From the NCBI GenBank assembly GCA_964399985.1, contig CAYNRY010000001.1:248001-312000 (forward strand): 64,000 nucleotides of DNA, read 5' to 3'. This document shows, in pieces, positions 1 to 7,953 of this stretch. The DNA is from Micavibrio_B sp964399985. Lineage in GTDB: Bacteria; Pseudomonadota; Alphaproteobacteria; Micavibrionales; Micavibrionaceae. Position 1 is the first letter of the stretch. Every line of letters starts with the position of its first letter. A model generated the notes under the pieces. That model was not told the DNA's origin and did not search any database. It saw only the letters and a list, made by a program, of their open reading frames with translations. Position numbers and translations under genes: made by a program.

Positions 1-1
1 C

Positions 2-1597
2 GAAGATGACTGGCGTTTTCACATGTATGACACGATCAAAGGCTCTGACTGGCTTGGCGATCAAGATGCGATTGAATATATGTGCCGCGAAGCGATCCCC
101 GCGATTATCGAACTTGAGCATTTCGGCGTTCCATTTTCACGGACCGCAGAAGGCAAGATTTACCAGCGTGCTTTCGGCGGAATGACGACGCACTACGGTA
201 AAGGTACAGCGCAGCGTACCTGCGCCGCGGCTGACAGGACAGGCCATGCAATCTTGCATACGCTGTATTCGCAAGCTCTTCGTTTCCAAACCGAATTTTT
301 CACTGAATATTTTGCCATGGACTTAATCATGTCAGACGAGGGCGAATGCCTTGGCGTCATGGCATGGAATTTGACAGATGGCACGATCCACCGTTTCCGC
401 GCGCATCAAACCGTGCTTGCGACCGGTGGTTACGGTCGTGCCTATTTCTCTTGTACCTCGGCCCACACCTGCACAGGCGACGGCAACGCCATGGTTCTTC
501 GCGCTGGCTTGCCACTACAAGACATGGAATTCGTTCAGTTTCACCCGACCGGTATCTATGGCGCAGGCTGTCTGATTACGGAAGGTGTGCGCGGTGAGGG
601 CGGTTATTTGACCAACTCCGAAGGCGAACGCTTTATGGAGCGTTATGCGCCGTCTGCTAAAGATCTGGCATCACGCGATGTCGTTTCACGTTCGATGACG
701 ATTGAAATCCGTGAAGGCCGCGGGGTCGGTGAACATAAAGATCATATCCATTTGCACCTTGAGCATTTGGACGCTGATATCATACACTCACGCCTGCCGG
801 GTATTGCCGAAAACGCCAAAATCTTTGCTGGCGTCGATGTAACAAAAGAACCGATTCCGGTTCTGCCGACAGTTCACTATAATATGGGCGGTATTCCAAC
901 CAATTTCAAAACCGAAGTGTTGAATCCGACCGATGCCGATCCGAACAAGGTCGTGCCGGGCCTGATGGCGATTGGCGAAGCTGCTTGCGTTTCCGTTCAT
1001 GGGGCGAACCGTCTGGGGTCCAACTCACTCCTTGATCTTGTCGTCTTTGGTCGTGCCGCCGCTCACCGCGCTGCAGAAATCGTTACGCCAGGCGCAAAAC
1101 ATAAAAAGCTCGGCAGCGACACAGGTAATTTTGCACTTGAGCGTTTTGACAAGCTCCGTAATGCGCAAGGTCCGACGAAAACATCGCATCTTCGCAACGA
1201 TATGCAGAAAACCATGCAAAATCACGCAGCCGTTTTCCGTACAGGCGAATCTCTGGAAGAGGGCTGCCGCAAGATCGATGCCATCTTCGCGCGTCGCGGT
1301 GATGTCAATATTACCGACCGTTCGATGGTGTTTAATACCGATCTCGTCGAAGCGCTGGAGCTGGATAACTTGCTCTATCAATCGGTTGCAACTTTGCATT
1401 CAGCTGTTGCGCGTCAGGAAAGCCGCGGCGCGCATGCCCGTGAAGACTTCACAGAGCGTGATGACGTCAACTGGCTAAAGCACTCGATTGTAAAAGTATC
1501 GGAAACCGGCGAAACCAAGCTTTCCGCACGTCCGGTTATTCTGACGACGCTGACAGATGAAGTTGAAGCCGTGCCGCCGAAAAAACGGGTCTATTAA
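2..1597 (+). CDS. sdhA: Succinate dehydrogenase flavoprotein subunit SdhA (5' end outside window)
   Basis: Flavoprotein subunit of complex II; it oxidises succinate to fumarate with covalently bound FAD at the inner face of the cytoplasmic membrane. The reading frame is open from base 2, and the residues before the first ATG (EDDWRFHMYDTIKGSDWLGD) match the SdhA family, so the gene starts upstream and lacks only an N-terminal piece holding the first FAD-binding motif. The substrate-site motif HPTGIYGAGCLITEGVRGEG lies in the middle, and the HGANRLGSNSLLDLVVFGR motif near residue 330. The C-terminus ends on KKRVY, as is usual for SdhA. sdhB follows after 41 bases, so the two are co-transcribed; sdhC and sdhD would be expected just upstream of the window. 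Confidence 0.97.
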   Translation, partial: EDDWRFHMYDTIKGSDWLGDQDAIEYMCREAIPAIIELEHFGVPFSRTAEGKIYQRAFGGMTTHYGKGTAQRTCAAADRTGHAILHTLYSQALRFQTEFFTEYFAMDLIMSDEGECLGVMAWNLTDGTIHRFRAHQTVLATGGYGRAYFSCTSAHTCTGDGNAMVLRAGLPLQDMEFVQFHPTGIYGAGCLITEGVRGEGGYLTNSEGERFMERYAPSAKDLASRDVVSRSMTIEIREGRGVGEHKDHIHLHLEHLDADIIHSRLPGIAENAKIFAGVDVTKEPIPVLPTVHYNMGGIPTNFKTEVLNPTDADPNKVVPGLMAIGEAACVSVHGANRLGSNSLLDLVVFGRAAAHRAAEIVTPGAKHKKLGSDTGNFALERFDKLRNAQGPTKTSHLRNDMQKTMQNHAAVFRTGESLEEGCRKIDAIFARRGDVNITDRSMVFNTDLVEALELDNLLYQSVATLHSAVARQESRGAHAREDFTERDDVNWLKHSIVKVSETGETKLSARPVILTTLTDEVEAVPPKKRVY

Positions 1598-1638
1598 AAT
1601 TAACAATTTGGGGTTATTCTAGAAAATAAGAGAAAATC

Positions 1639-2430
1639 ATGGCCAAATTTACCCTTCCGCAGAATTCAAAAATCGTCCCCGGCAAAAAAGTCGATGCATC
1701 AAATGGCGGTAAGCGTCAAAAGACGTTCAAGGTTTATCGCTGGAATCCGGATGACAATGAAAATCCGCGCCTTGATGAATATACGATCGATCTCGATAAA
1801 TGCGGACCAATGGTCCTTGATGCGCTTCTTTATATCAAGAACGAGATCGATAGCACGGTTACATTGCGCCGTTCCTGCCGCGAAGGTATTTGCGGATCTT
1901 GCGCGATGAATATCGATGGATCGAACACGCTCGCCTGTTTAAAGCCGATCGAAGAAGTCAAATCCGATGTCAAGGTGACACCATTACCGCATTTGCCGGT
2001 GATCAAGGATCTTGTGCCTGATACGTCACATGTGATCGCTCAATACAATACGATCGAGCCATGGATGAAAACGGAATCGCCAGCACCGGCGCGCGAGCGT
2101 TTGCAAAGTCCTGAAGATGCCGAGCTATTGAACGGCGCGGACGGTAAAGGTCCGGCTGGCTGTATTCTATGTTTCTGCTGCGCCACGTCTTGCCCGAGCT
2201 ATTGGTGGAATGGCGACCGCTTCCTTGGTCCATCTGTTTTGATTCAAGCCTATCGCTGGTTGGCCGATACACGCGATGAAGCGTCCGGCGATCGTCTCGA
2301 CGATCTGGAAGATCCGTTCAAACTCTATCGTTGCCATACAATTATGAACTGCACGCGCACTTGCCCGAAAGGCTTAAATCCGGCCAAGGCAATTGCTGAA
2401 ATCAAAAAGCTTATCGTTGCTCGTCATTAA
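1639..2430 (+). CDS. sdhB: Succinate dehydrogenase iron-sulfur subunit SdhB
   Basis: Iron-sulfur subunit of complex II; it passes electrons from SdhA flavin to ubiquinone. It has 263 residues, the usual length. The N-terminal ferredoxin domain carries the 2Fe-2S ligands in SCREGICGSCAMNIDG and the later CLKP cysteine. The C-terminal domain has CILCFCCATSCPSYWWN and CHTIMNCTRTCPKGLNP for the 4Fe-4S and 3Fe-4S clusters. It lies directly downstream of sdhA and is the last sdh gene in the block. Confidence 0.98.
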   Translation: MAKFTLPQNSKIVPGKKVDASNGGKRQKTFKVYRWNPDDNENPRLDEYTIDLDKCGPMVLDALLYIKNEIDSTVTLRRSCREGICGSCAMNIDGSNTLACLKPIEEVKSDVKVTPLPHLPVIKDLVPDTSHVIAQYNTIEPWMKTESPAPARERLQSPEDAELLNGADGKGPAGCILCFCCATSCPSYWWNGDRFLGPSVLIQAYRWLADTRDEASGDRLDDLEDPFKLYRCHTIMNCTRTCPKGLNPAKAIAEIKKLIVARH

Positions 2431-2450
2431 TAAAAACAAGGGGAGATAAA

Positions 2451-2879
2451 ATGGCTAATCCGGAACTTCTACAAATCATCGCTCAAAACTGGGTATTACC
2501 AATTTTTGTAAGCGGCATTGCTGCCTTTTTGCTTGGCATACTCTGGTATCACCCTAAAGTGCTGGGTACTAAATGGCTCGAAGCGCGCGGTTCCAGTAAC
2601 GCTCCGTCTTTCGCTTCATCGCAATTCATTGTGACTTTGCCGCTATGGCTTATTACGGCTGGATTCTTTGCCTTTATGGTTTGGTCTTTCAAAATATCCG
2701 ACCCGATGGAGTTTTTCCTTTTGGCCTGTTTGCTTTGGGTTGCTTTCGTTATGCCGCCTTTGGTCATGGGATCGCTCTATACCGGATATCCGTTCAATGC
2801 AGTGGCGATCGACGCCGCTTATCAACTCGGCGGTTATTACGCTATCGGCGCTGCGCAATATTTGATCGCTGCCAGCTAA
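2451..2879 (+). CDS. DUF1761-like small membrane protein
   Basis: A 142-residue protein with four hydrophobic stretches (about residues 14-34, 60-80, 85-105 and 115-138). It resembles the DUF1761 family, whose first helix is followed by an LWY(H/G)P motif; here ILWYHPKVLGTKWLE. The function of the family is unknown. A good ribosome site (aaggggag) precedes the ATG. It sits 20 bases after sdhB, and the MFS gene begins one base after its stop, so transcription with both neighbours is likely. Assignment rests on motif memory only. Confidence 0.6.
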   Translation: MANPELLQIIAQNWVLPIFVSGIAAFLLGILWYHPKVLGTKWLEARGSSNAPSFASSQFIVTLPLWLITAGFFAFMVWSFKISDPMEFFLLACLLWVAFVMPPLVMGSLYTGYPFNAVAIDAAYQLGGYYAIGAAQYLIAAS

Positions 2880-2880
2880 A

Positions 2881-4143
2881 GTGGCTGATAAGCAGAATAA
2901 GAAAGCCGCCTGGTCATGGGCTTTATATGACTGGGCGAATTCTGCCTTTACAACGCTTATCCTGACATTCGTATTCAGTACCTATTTTTCTCAAAGCATG
3001 GCTGTCGATCCAGTTAAAGGCGCTTCGCAATGGGGTTATGCCGTATCGCTTTCGGGTCTGGTGCTGATTTTCGCCGGGCCGATATGCGGCGCGATCGCCG
3101 ATCATACGGGCCGCCTTAAAACATGGATATTCTTAAGCCAATTGGCTTGTCTGTGCGGCGCTGCGCTGATGGTATTTGGCGTACCGCATTCCGATGCATT
3201 CACAATATATCTGGTTCTTTCGGGTCTCATACTGGCGAATGTCGGTTTCGAGCTTGGTATCGTTTTCTACAATGCCTTGCTACCGAATGTCGCAAAGCCG
3301 GAGAATTTAGGCCGCGTCTCCTCTCGTGCCTGGGCGATGGGCTATGCCGGTGGATTATGCAGCCTTGTTGCAATGCTGCTTCTCTTCATCGGTCTCGGCG
3401 GTCATGCGCCGCTTATCGCCTTTCCAAAAGAAGAAGCATGGCATGTGAGGGCGGTCATTCCCTTCGTCATTATCTGGTTCGGCATTTTCTCTTTGCCTCT
3501 TTTTATGAACGTGCCTGACAGGCCAAAGGCAGTTTTAACAATTCGCGATGCGTTGATGCGCGGCTGGATATCCTTGAAATCTGCATTCGCAAATTTGAAA
3601 TCGGATATCACATGGCGTAATTTCCTGATCGGCAGCGCGCTCTACCGCGATGGATTGAACACGCTGTTTGCCATGGGCGGCATTTATGCGGCGCAGAATT
3701 ACGGATTACAGATATCGGAAGTCATGATGTTTGGAATTGGCATGAATATAACGGCAGGTTTGGGTGCTTTCGCGGCATCTTTTATCGAGGACCGTTTCGG
3801 CTCGTTCCGCATCGTGAGAATAAGCCTGATCGGGTTATTGGTTACGGGATTATGCATTCTGATATCCGATAGTAAGCTTATGTTTTTCGCCAGCGCTTTA
3901 TCGTTAGGTCTGTTTGTTGGGCCAGTCCAATCAGCCAGCCGCACGATCGTTTCGCGGCTATCGAATGAGAATATCATCACCGAAAATTACGGGCTTTATG
4001 CGCTGACGGGCAGGGCTGCAGCGTTTCTCGGGCCATTTTGTTATGCTTTGGCGACTGATATTTTTCAGACCCAGAATGCTGGTATAGTGACGATCTTGCT
4101 TTTCTGGGGCCTGGGTTTAGTTCTTATCCGAGGACTGAAATGA
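2881..4143 (+). CDS. MFS transporter, UMF1/Atg22-like family
   Basis: A 420-residue polytopic membrane protein with about 12 hydrophobic segments. The N-terminal sequence WSWALYDWANSAFTTLI is the hallmark of the UMF1 (Atg22-like) branch of the major facilitator superfamily, found in many proteobacteria. The substrate is not known; some relatives are thought to export amino acids, which is inference only here. The start codon is GTG, placed one base after the DUF1761-like stop, and the 3' end overlaps the amidase start (ATGA), indicating an operon. Confidence 0.8.
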   Translation: MADKQNKKAAWSWALYDWANSAFTTLILTFVFSTYFSQSMAVDPVKGASQWGYAVSLSGLVLIFAGPICGAIADHTGRLKTWIFLSQLACLCGAALMVFGVPHSDAFTIYLVLSGLILANVGFELGIVFYNALLPNVAKPENLGRVSSRAWAMGYAGGLCSLVAMLLLFIGLGGHAPLIAFPKEEAWHVRAVIPFVIIWFGIFSLPLFMNVPDRPKAVLTIRDALMRGWISLKSAFANLKSDITWRNFLIGSALYRDGLNTLFAMGGIYAAQNYGLQISEVMMFGIGMNITAGLGAFAASFIEDRFGSFRIVRISLIGLLVTGLCILISDSKLMFFASALSLGLFVGPVQSASRTIVSRLSNENIITENYGLYALTGRAAAFLGPFCYALATDIFQTQNAGIVTILLFWGLGLVLIRGLK

Positions 4144-4841
4144 ACATCATTAAAAAACAATCGCCCAATCAAAACGAGCGCAAAGACGGTATAAAACCGT
4201 CGATGCTGATCCTGCACTATACAGGCACGAAAAGCGCCGAAGAAGCCGATGCGATTTATATGACGCCCGATATGGTGTCGCCGCATTATATGGTTGATAT
4301 CGATGGCACGATTACCTCTTATGTCGAAGAGAGCATGCGCTCATGGCATGCAGGGAAATCGAGCTGGAACGGCATTAATGATATCAACTCTGCCTCGATC
4401 GGAATCGAGGTCGTCAATGGCGGGCATGAGAATAACTTGCCCGATTTTGAAGCAGTTCAGATTGAGGCTTTGATTAAATTGATCCGCGATATTCGCAGCC
4501 GCTGGAATATTGCCGATCATAATATACTCGGTCATTCCGATATAGCGCCGGGGCGGAAAGTCGATCCAGGTGAGCATTTCCCTTGGCAGGCACTCAGCGA
4601 AGCGGGCATCGGCTTGATGCCCAGATTGTCGCATAGTTCGGGCGAGATCGACACGCCGGTTGAATTATTCTCCGCGCTTAAACAATGGGGCTATGATTAC
4701 ACGGATGATTTCGACCTGATGGTGCAGGAATTCAGCCGCCATTATCTGCCGGAGAGTTTTGGCCACGAGATTGACGAACAAAAACTCTATGCGGCGATCA
4801 ATTCCCTGATCGAGCAGAAGGATTTGACTTCCCCTAAATAA
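4140..4841 (+). CDS. N-acetylmuramoyl-L-alanine amidase (amidase_2, AmiD-like)
   Basis: A zinc amidase that cuts the bond between N-acetylmuramic acid and L-alanine in peptidoglycan or its turnover fragments. It has 233 residues. The amidase_2 core spans about residues 20-150: the zinc histidine in MLILHYTGT, the SPHYMVDIDGTI strand, WHAGKSSWNG, the SIGIEVVNGG motif, and the second zinc site GHSDIAPGRKVDPGEHFPW. The C-terminal 70 residues look like a small peptidoglycan-binding-type helical domain. No signal peptide is seen, so it may act in the cytoplasm on recycled fragments. It overlaps the MFS gene by 4 bases and is followed by rnpB. Confidence 0.9.
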   Translation: MNIIKKQSPNQNERKDGIKPSMLILHYTGTKSAEEADAIYMTPDMVSPHYMVDIDGTITSYVEESMRSWHAGKSSWNGINDINSASIGIEVVNGGHENNLPDFEAVQIEALIKLIRDIRSRWNIADHNILGHSDIAPGRKVDPGEHFPWQALSEAGIGLMPRLSHSSGEIDTPVELFSALKQWGYDYTDDFDLMVQEFSRHYLPESFGHEIDEQKLYAAINSLIEQKDLTSPK

Positions 4842-4857
4842 TACCGTCTATTGCGCC

Positions 4858-5306
4858 TTGCCAGTCGGTCGGACGGCCGCGGCTGATGCAAATCAGACGA
4901 GGAAAGTCCGGACTTCACGGAAACACGGTGCCGGGTAACGCCCGGGCGGCGAGCCTTTTTGAAAGGCGATCCGACAGATAGTGCAACAGAAAGATACCGC
5001 CCTCCAATAATCGAGCCTCACGGCGAGACTGGAAGGTAAGGGTGAAATGGTGCGGTAAGAGCGCACCGCTCGTTCAGAAATGAACAGGCACGGCAAACCT
5101 CACCGGAAGCAAGACCAAATAGGCCTATGTTTATACGTTTCCAATTTTCTTCTGGTCAGGCGGGCTTGCCCGCCGAAACTCGAAGAGCGTAGGCGGGTTG
5201 GTTGCTCGAGGGAAGGGGTAACTCTTCTCCTAGATGAATGGTCGTCATCCGTTGAGATCTCAAGATTTCTAGGATACAGAATCCGGCTTACAGACCGACT
5301 GGCAAA
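4858..5306 (+). ncRNA. rnpB: RNase P RNA, bacterial class A
   Basis: Catalytic RNA that trims tRNA 5' leaders. The two ends pair as helix P1 (ttgccagtcggtc at 4858-4870 with gaccgactggcaa at 5293-5305). Conserved elements appear in order: gaggaaagtccgg at 4899, acagaaag near 4986, the ggtgcggtaagagcgcacc hairpin at 5049, ggcaaacc and gcaagaccaaatagg near 5092-5125, gatgaatgg at 5233, and acagaatccggctta before P1. At about 449 bases it is somewhat longer than typical alphaproteobacterial copies; the extra length lies between 5126 and 5205. No clear terminator follows. Confidence 0.96.
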
Positions 5307-5410
5307 TTTTATAAAGCTAATATGATTTTATTTTCAGGGGCTTAATATAGTCTCCTACTTCGTTCTCATTTTTTTCAGATTTTATCTGTCCTTCCTTCAT
5401 GTGAGCGAAT

Positions 5411-5466
5411 GGAATGAGAGCGGCGATCCAGAGGATTGCTTCGTTGCTGCCGCTCCTCGCAATGAC
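5411..5466. repeat. Small palindromic repeat of the 'gattgcttcg...cctcgcaatgac' type
   Basis: Contains gaggattgcttcgttgctg and ctcctcgcaatgac, a sequence type that recurs as a dispersed palindromic repeat in many alphaproteobacterial and other genomes. A perfect 7-base inverted pair gagcggc (5418-5424) and gccgctc (5449-5455) forms the stem. Only one copy lies in this window, so its repeat status rests on general knowledge. Confidence 0.5.
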
Positions 5467-5503
5467 AGCGGGTAATATTTCAATGACTTAAGGTTAGTCT
5501 CTC

Positions 5504-5607
5504 AGTTTGCTCGTCGTTTTTGAGACCATCAGAAAGGTGAGATTTTGTCCCCTCCGGCTTCTCCTTGGGGATAGCCGAAAAACGGCGTGGCTTTTCACGA
5601 TGAAGCC
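5504..5607 (+). repeat. Structured dispersed element, copy 1
   Basis: It shares the 13-mer agtttgctcgtcg at its left end and a longer right part with a second copy at 18724-18845. The right part folds into three successive hairpins: tcccc/gggga (5548-5552 with 5567-5571), gccg-aaaaa-cggc (5574-5586), and ggctt/aagcc (5589-5593 with 5603-5607). Two of the five pairs of the last stem differ from copy 2 by compensatory changes. It may be a small RNA or a palindromic repeat. Strand is arbitrary. Confidence 0.6.
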
Positions 5608-5649
5608 GAACCTCAAAAGCATGAAGCGGTTTGTATGAAATTTCAAGCT

Positions 5650-7293
5650 TTAAGGTTTGCTCAAATCGTAACTTTTCATCTTAAAGCCTTTGCTGGCATC
5701 GCCGCGCGCATGCGGGCTGACGATAATCAGATCCATGCTGCCGTCTTCATGTGTCAATCGGCGCGGGTGGCCGCGAACCAGATGGCGGACATAACCTCCT
5801 CTTGATTCGCCACCTTTTTTCGATGCCGTCCCGACAGAATAGGCGCGATATAACTCAGGATATTGATCGATTACCTGATATTCAAAATAGGTGGAGTGAT
5901 GCCGTAAATTTTTCAGCACTTGTCCGCCGGTTGGGATAACGGTTTTACGCTCAAACCCGGGTTCGTTCATTCGGCTAATTGAATTAAGCGATGAGATAAT
6001 TGCAACGGTGACTTCATTATAATCAAGGCCGTCTGGATCCTGCTGCTCGATCTTGTCTCCTGTTTTCCAGTGAGTGACATTCCATGAAAAAGAACCGTGG
6101 TGATCATAGTTTAAGTGGCAGTGATTATAAGGCACATAACCATGGACGTCCAAGCCTTCAAAAACAGGTTTAAAGACTATATGGCCTTTGTCCATTTGCT
6201 CGGCGAGAACGAATAAGCGCCGTTTCTTTTCATCCCAGTTAATGACATCCATTTCAAAAAGACAGGTCTTATAAGGTAAATCGTAGATACCCATCCGCAT
6301 GCGAAGACCAAGAACCATATTGCGGTTTTTCCCAGCCCCAACATGAGTAACAGGGTGAGGAAATTGTATGGCCTCAAGAGGAAGGCCCATATGGTTTTCC
6401 CATGTCGACCTTGTATGTTTTTCTACTTGTTCCAGGCCGATTAACTGGGTCAGGCCATCAATGCCCGGGATAGACTCGATTGAAGGTTTTTTACCCTTGC
6501 GGGCAATTATTTCCTTTTGTGCCTGCAACATTTCATCAGGAGAAAACCCCATAGACACGACAAGCTTTGTGCCGATATTTTGTATGTCTTGATAAGTCGT
6601 GCCGAACCAACGCTTTTTCAGGGCGCGGTCACGCATTTTTCCAAGCGAGTTCATATCAGATTCAAATATTGCTGCCAGATAATCCTTGTATGTATCAAGC
6701 TCAGGCAACCTAAATTTAACCGAATGTTGAACCTTGTCCAAAATATCAGCACCCAATGAATCCTCATTGCGCGACAGCCATCTCATTAAAAGATGAGCAT
6801 CGCCTGCGGGCTTGGTTTGATGGATGGTTTTGCCTTGAGGCTTTAGGGCTTCAAGTTCGGCAAGGGCGAACATCGTTTTTTCATCAATCTCAAGATAGCG
6901 GCACATAGAATAGAAAGATTCCTTGTTGCGACAATCGAATATGATGTGACTTTGAGTGGTGCCATTTAAAACCATTTCGACGGTTTGCGGGATATATTCA
7001 GGCGTTTCAATTTTGGCGGTCATATGCGTCGGCCCAGCTATGGCCGCAGAGGCTTTGAATTGGCTAAGCAATTTTTTATGCCATGCTTGAAGGCTCGGGA
7101 CTTCTGTTTGGCTTAAGTTTTCGCGCAAGGAAGATAGTTTATTCTTGTGGCGCTGTCCGGTAAGGCCGGCGGTCAGGGATATCGCGACAGTACGCGTGAC
7201 ATGGGATTGGTCGCGGATAAAGCCGAGGACGGTGTCGTCGCCTGCGAGAATGCCCACATGGCTAAAATCAAAACTTTTATAGATGGAACTCAT
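5650..7293 (-). CDS. Conserved hypothetical protein with C-terminal VRGHxRR...PHxRGD motif
   Basis: A 547-residue soluble protein of unknown function; there is no signal peptide or membrane segment. The last 60 residues contain YVRHLVRGHPRRL followed by VSPHARGDASKGF. This resembles a tail motif (VRGHWRR then WVxPHxRGD) that I recall from hypothetical proteins of plasmids, phages and bacterial chromosomes. The middle region has a histidine-rich stretch NHCHLNYDHHGSF. ATG at 7293 is preferred; a TTG two codons earlier is the alternative, and no clear ribosome site is visible. It lies on the opposite strand between rnpB and mraZ, interrupting an otherwise plus-strand block, so it may be an insertion in this lineage. 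Confidence 0.7.
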   Translation of the reverse strand: MSSIYKSFDFSHVGILAGDDTVLGFIRDQSHVTRTVAISLTAGLTGQRHKNKLSSLRENLSQTEVPSLQAWHKKLLSQFKASAAIAGPTHMTAKIETPEYIPQTVEMVLNGTTQSHIIFDCRNKESFYSMCRYLEIDEKTMFALAELEALKPQGKTIHQTKPAGDAHLLMRWLSRNEDSLGADILDKVQHSVKFRLPELDTYKDYLAAIFESDMNSLGKMRDRALKKRWFGTTYQDIQNIGTKLVVSMGFSPDEMLQAQKEIIARKGKKPSIESIPGIDGLTQLIGLEQVEKHTRSTWENHMGLPLEAIQFPHPVTHVGAGKNRNMVLGLRMRMGIYDLPYKTCLFEMDVINWDEKKRRLFVLAEQMDKGHIVFKPVFEGLDVHGYVPYNHCHLNYDHHGSFSWNVTHWKTGDKIEQQDPDGLDYNEVTVAIISSLNSISRMNEPGFERKTVIPTGGQVLKNLRHHSTYFEYQVIDQYPELYRAYSVGTASKKGGESRGGYVRHLVRGHPRRLTHEDGSMDLIIVSPHARGDASKGFKMKSYDLSKP

Positions 7294-7406
7294 AGTCAAG
7301 TGTTCTAAGAGGAAACATTGATTATGTCAACAAATTCGCTCTCCCCCGATTTATCCCCAATTCTATCCCCGCCTAATTAAGCATTTGCAGGCCTAAGGGT
7401 TTGCAG

Positions 7407-7431
7407 CCCATAAAAACCCATGCTATCCCAT
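7407..7431 (+). promoter_or_regulatory. MraZ operator (three CCCAT boxes, 10-base period)
   Basis: CCCAT occurs at 7407-7411, 7417-7421 and 7427-7431, exactly 10 bases apart; on the other strand these are ATGGG boxes with 5-base spacers. Known MraZ operators are direct repeats of TGGGN separated by 5 bases just upstream of mraZ. A further CCCAC at 7448 is off phase by one base. The site lies 64 bases before the mraZ start, consistent with autoregulation of the dcw cluster. Confidence 0.75.
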
Positions 7432-7494
7432 TAAATATCACCCTGTTCCCACGGATTTGTGATATCTTTCAAAAACCCACCAGAGAAGGACGGC

Positions 7495-7953
7495 ATGGCG
7501 CTGTTTTTATCTACTTATGTGAATAAAATGGACAAGAAGGGCCGTGTATCGGTTCCGGCTCCGTTTCGTTCAGCCTTAATCGGGCAGGGTTTTCAGGGTA
7601 TTGTCCTGTTTCGGGCAACCGGACATGACTGTCTGGAGGGGTTCGATTATGCCAGCATGGAAGAACTTTCCGAGCGCCTCGATCATTTCGAGATGTTCTC
7701 AAGCGCACAGGATGATCTTGCCACCTCCATTTTTGCAGAAGCTGTTCAATGTCCGTTCGATAGCGAAGGGCGTATTTCCATTCCTGCCCATTTAATGGCG
7801 CATGCGAAAATCGAAGAAGCTGTCACTTTCGTCGGCCTTGGAAAGAAATTTCAAGTGTGGTCGTCCGATAAATTTGAAAAACGCCGTGAAGCGGCCCGCG
7901 CCAATGTCGCCCGGGAAGGTTTGACCTTGCCAAGACCGGGAGCATCAGCATGA
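7495..7953 (+). CDS. mraZ: Transcriptional regulator MraZ
   Basis: First gene of the dcw cluster; a ring-forming DNA-binding protein with two SpoVT/AbrB-like halves that represses or tunes the cluster. Each half has its usual signature: MDKKGRVSVPAPFR near residue 12 and DSEGRISIPAHLM near residue 90. Start 7495 (MALFLSTYVNK) is chosen over the upstream in-frame ATG at 7459. It has a ribosome site (agaagga) at the right distance and matches the alphaproteobacterial N-terminus, giving 152 residues. Its operator lies at 7407-7431. The stop overlaps the rsmH start (ATGA). Confidence 0.95.
   Translation: MALFLSTYVNKMDKKGRVSVPAPFRSALIGQGFQGIVLFRATGHDCLEGFDYASMEELSERLDHFEMFSSAQDDLATSIFAEAVQCPFDSEGRISIPAHLMAHAKIEEAVTFVGLGKKFQVWSSDKFEKRREAARANVAREGLTLPRPGASA

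Larger units (their letters stand above)
5307..5649. other. Intergenic spacer with repeat elements
   Basis: 343 bases between rnpB and the convergent orphan gene, with no supported coding frame. It holds a small palindromic repeat (about 5411-5466) and one copy of a structured dispersed element (5504-5607), both listed separately. The rest shows nothing I can name. Confidence 0.6.

Noticed and set aside
972..1478. 168-codon open frame inside sdhA on the same strand, other phase
   Set aside because: It is entirely inside the conserved sdhA sequence and has no ribosome site or family resemblance; a shadow frame.
5080..5325. 81-codon open frame inside rnpB
   Set aside because: Covers the structured RNase P RNA; no reason to think it is translated.
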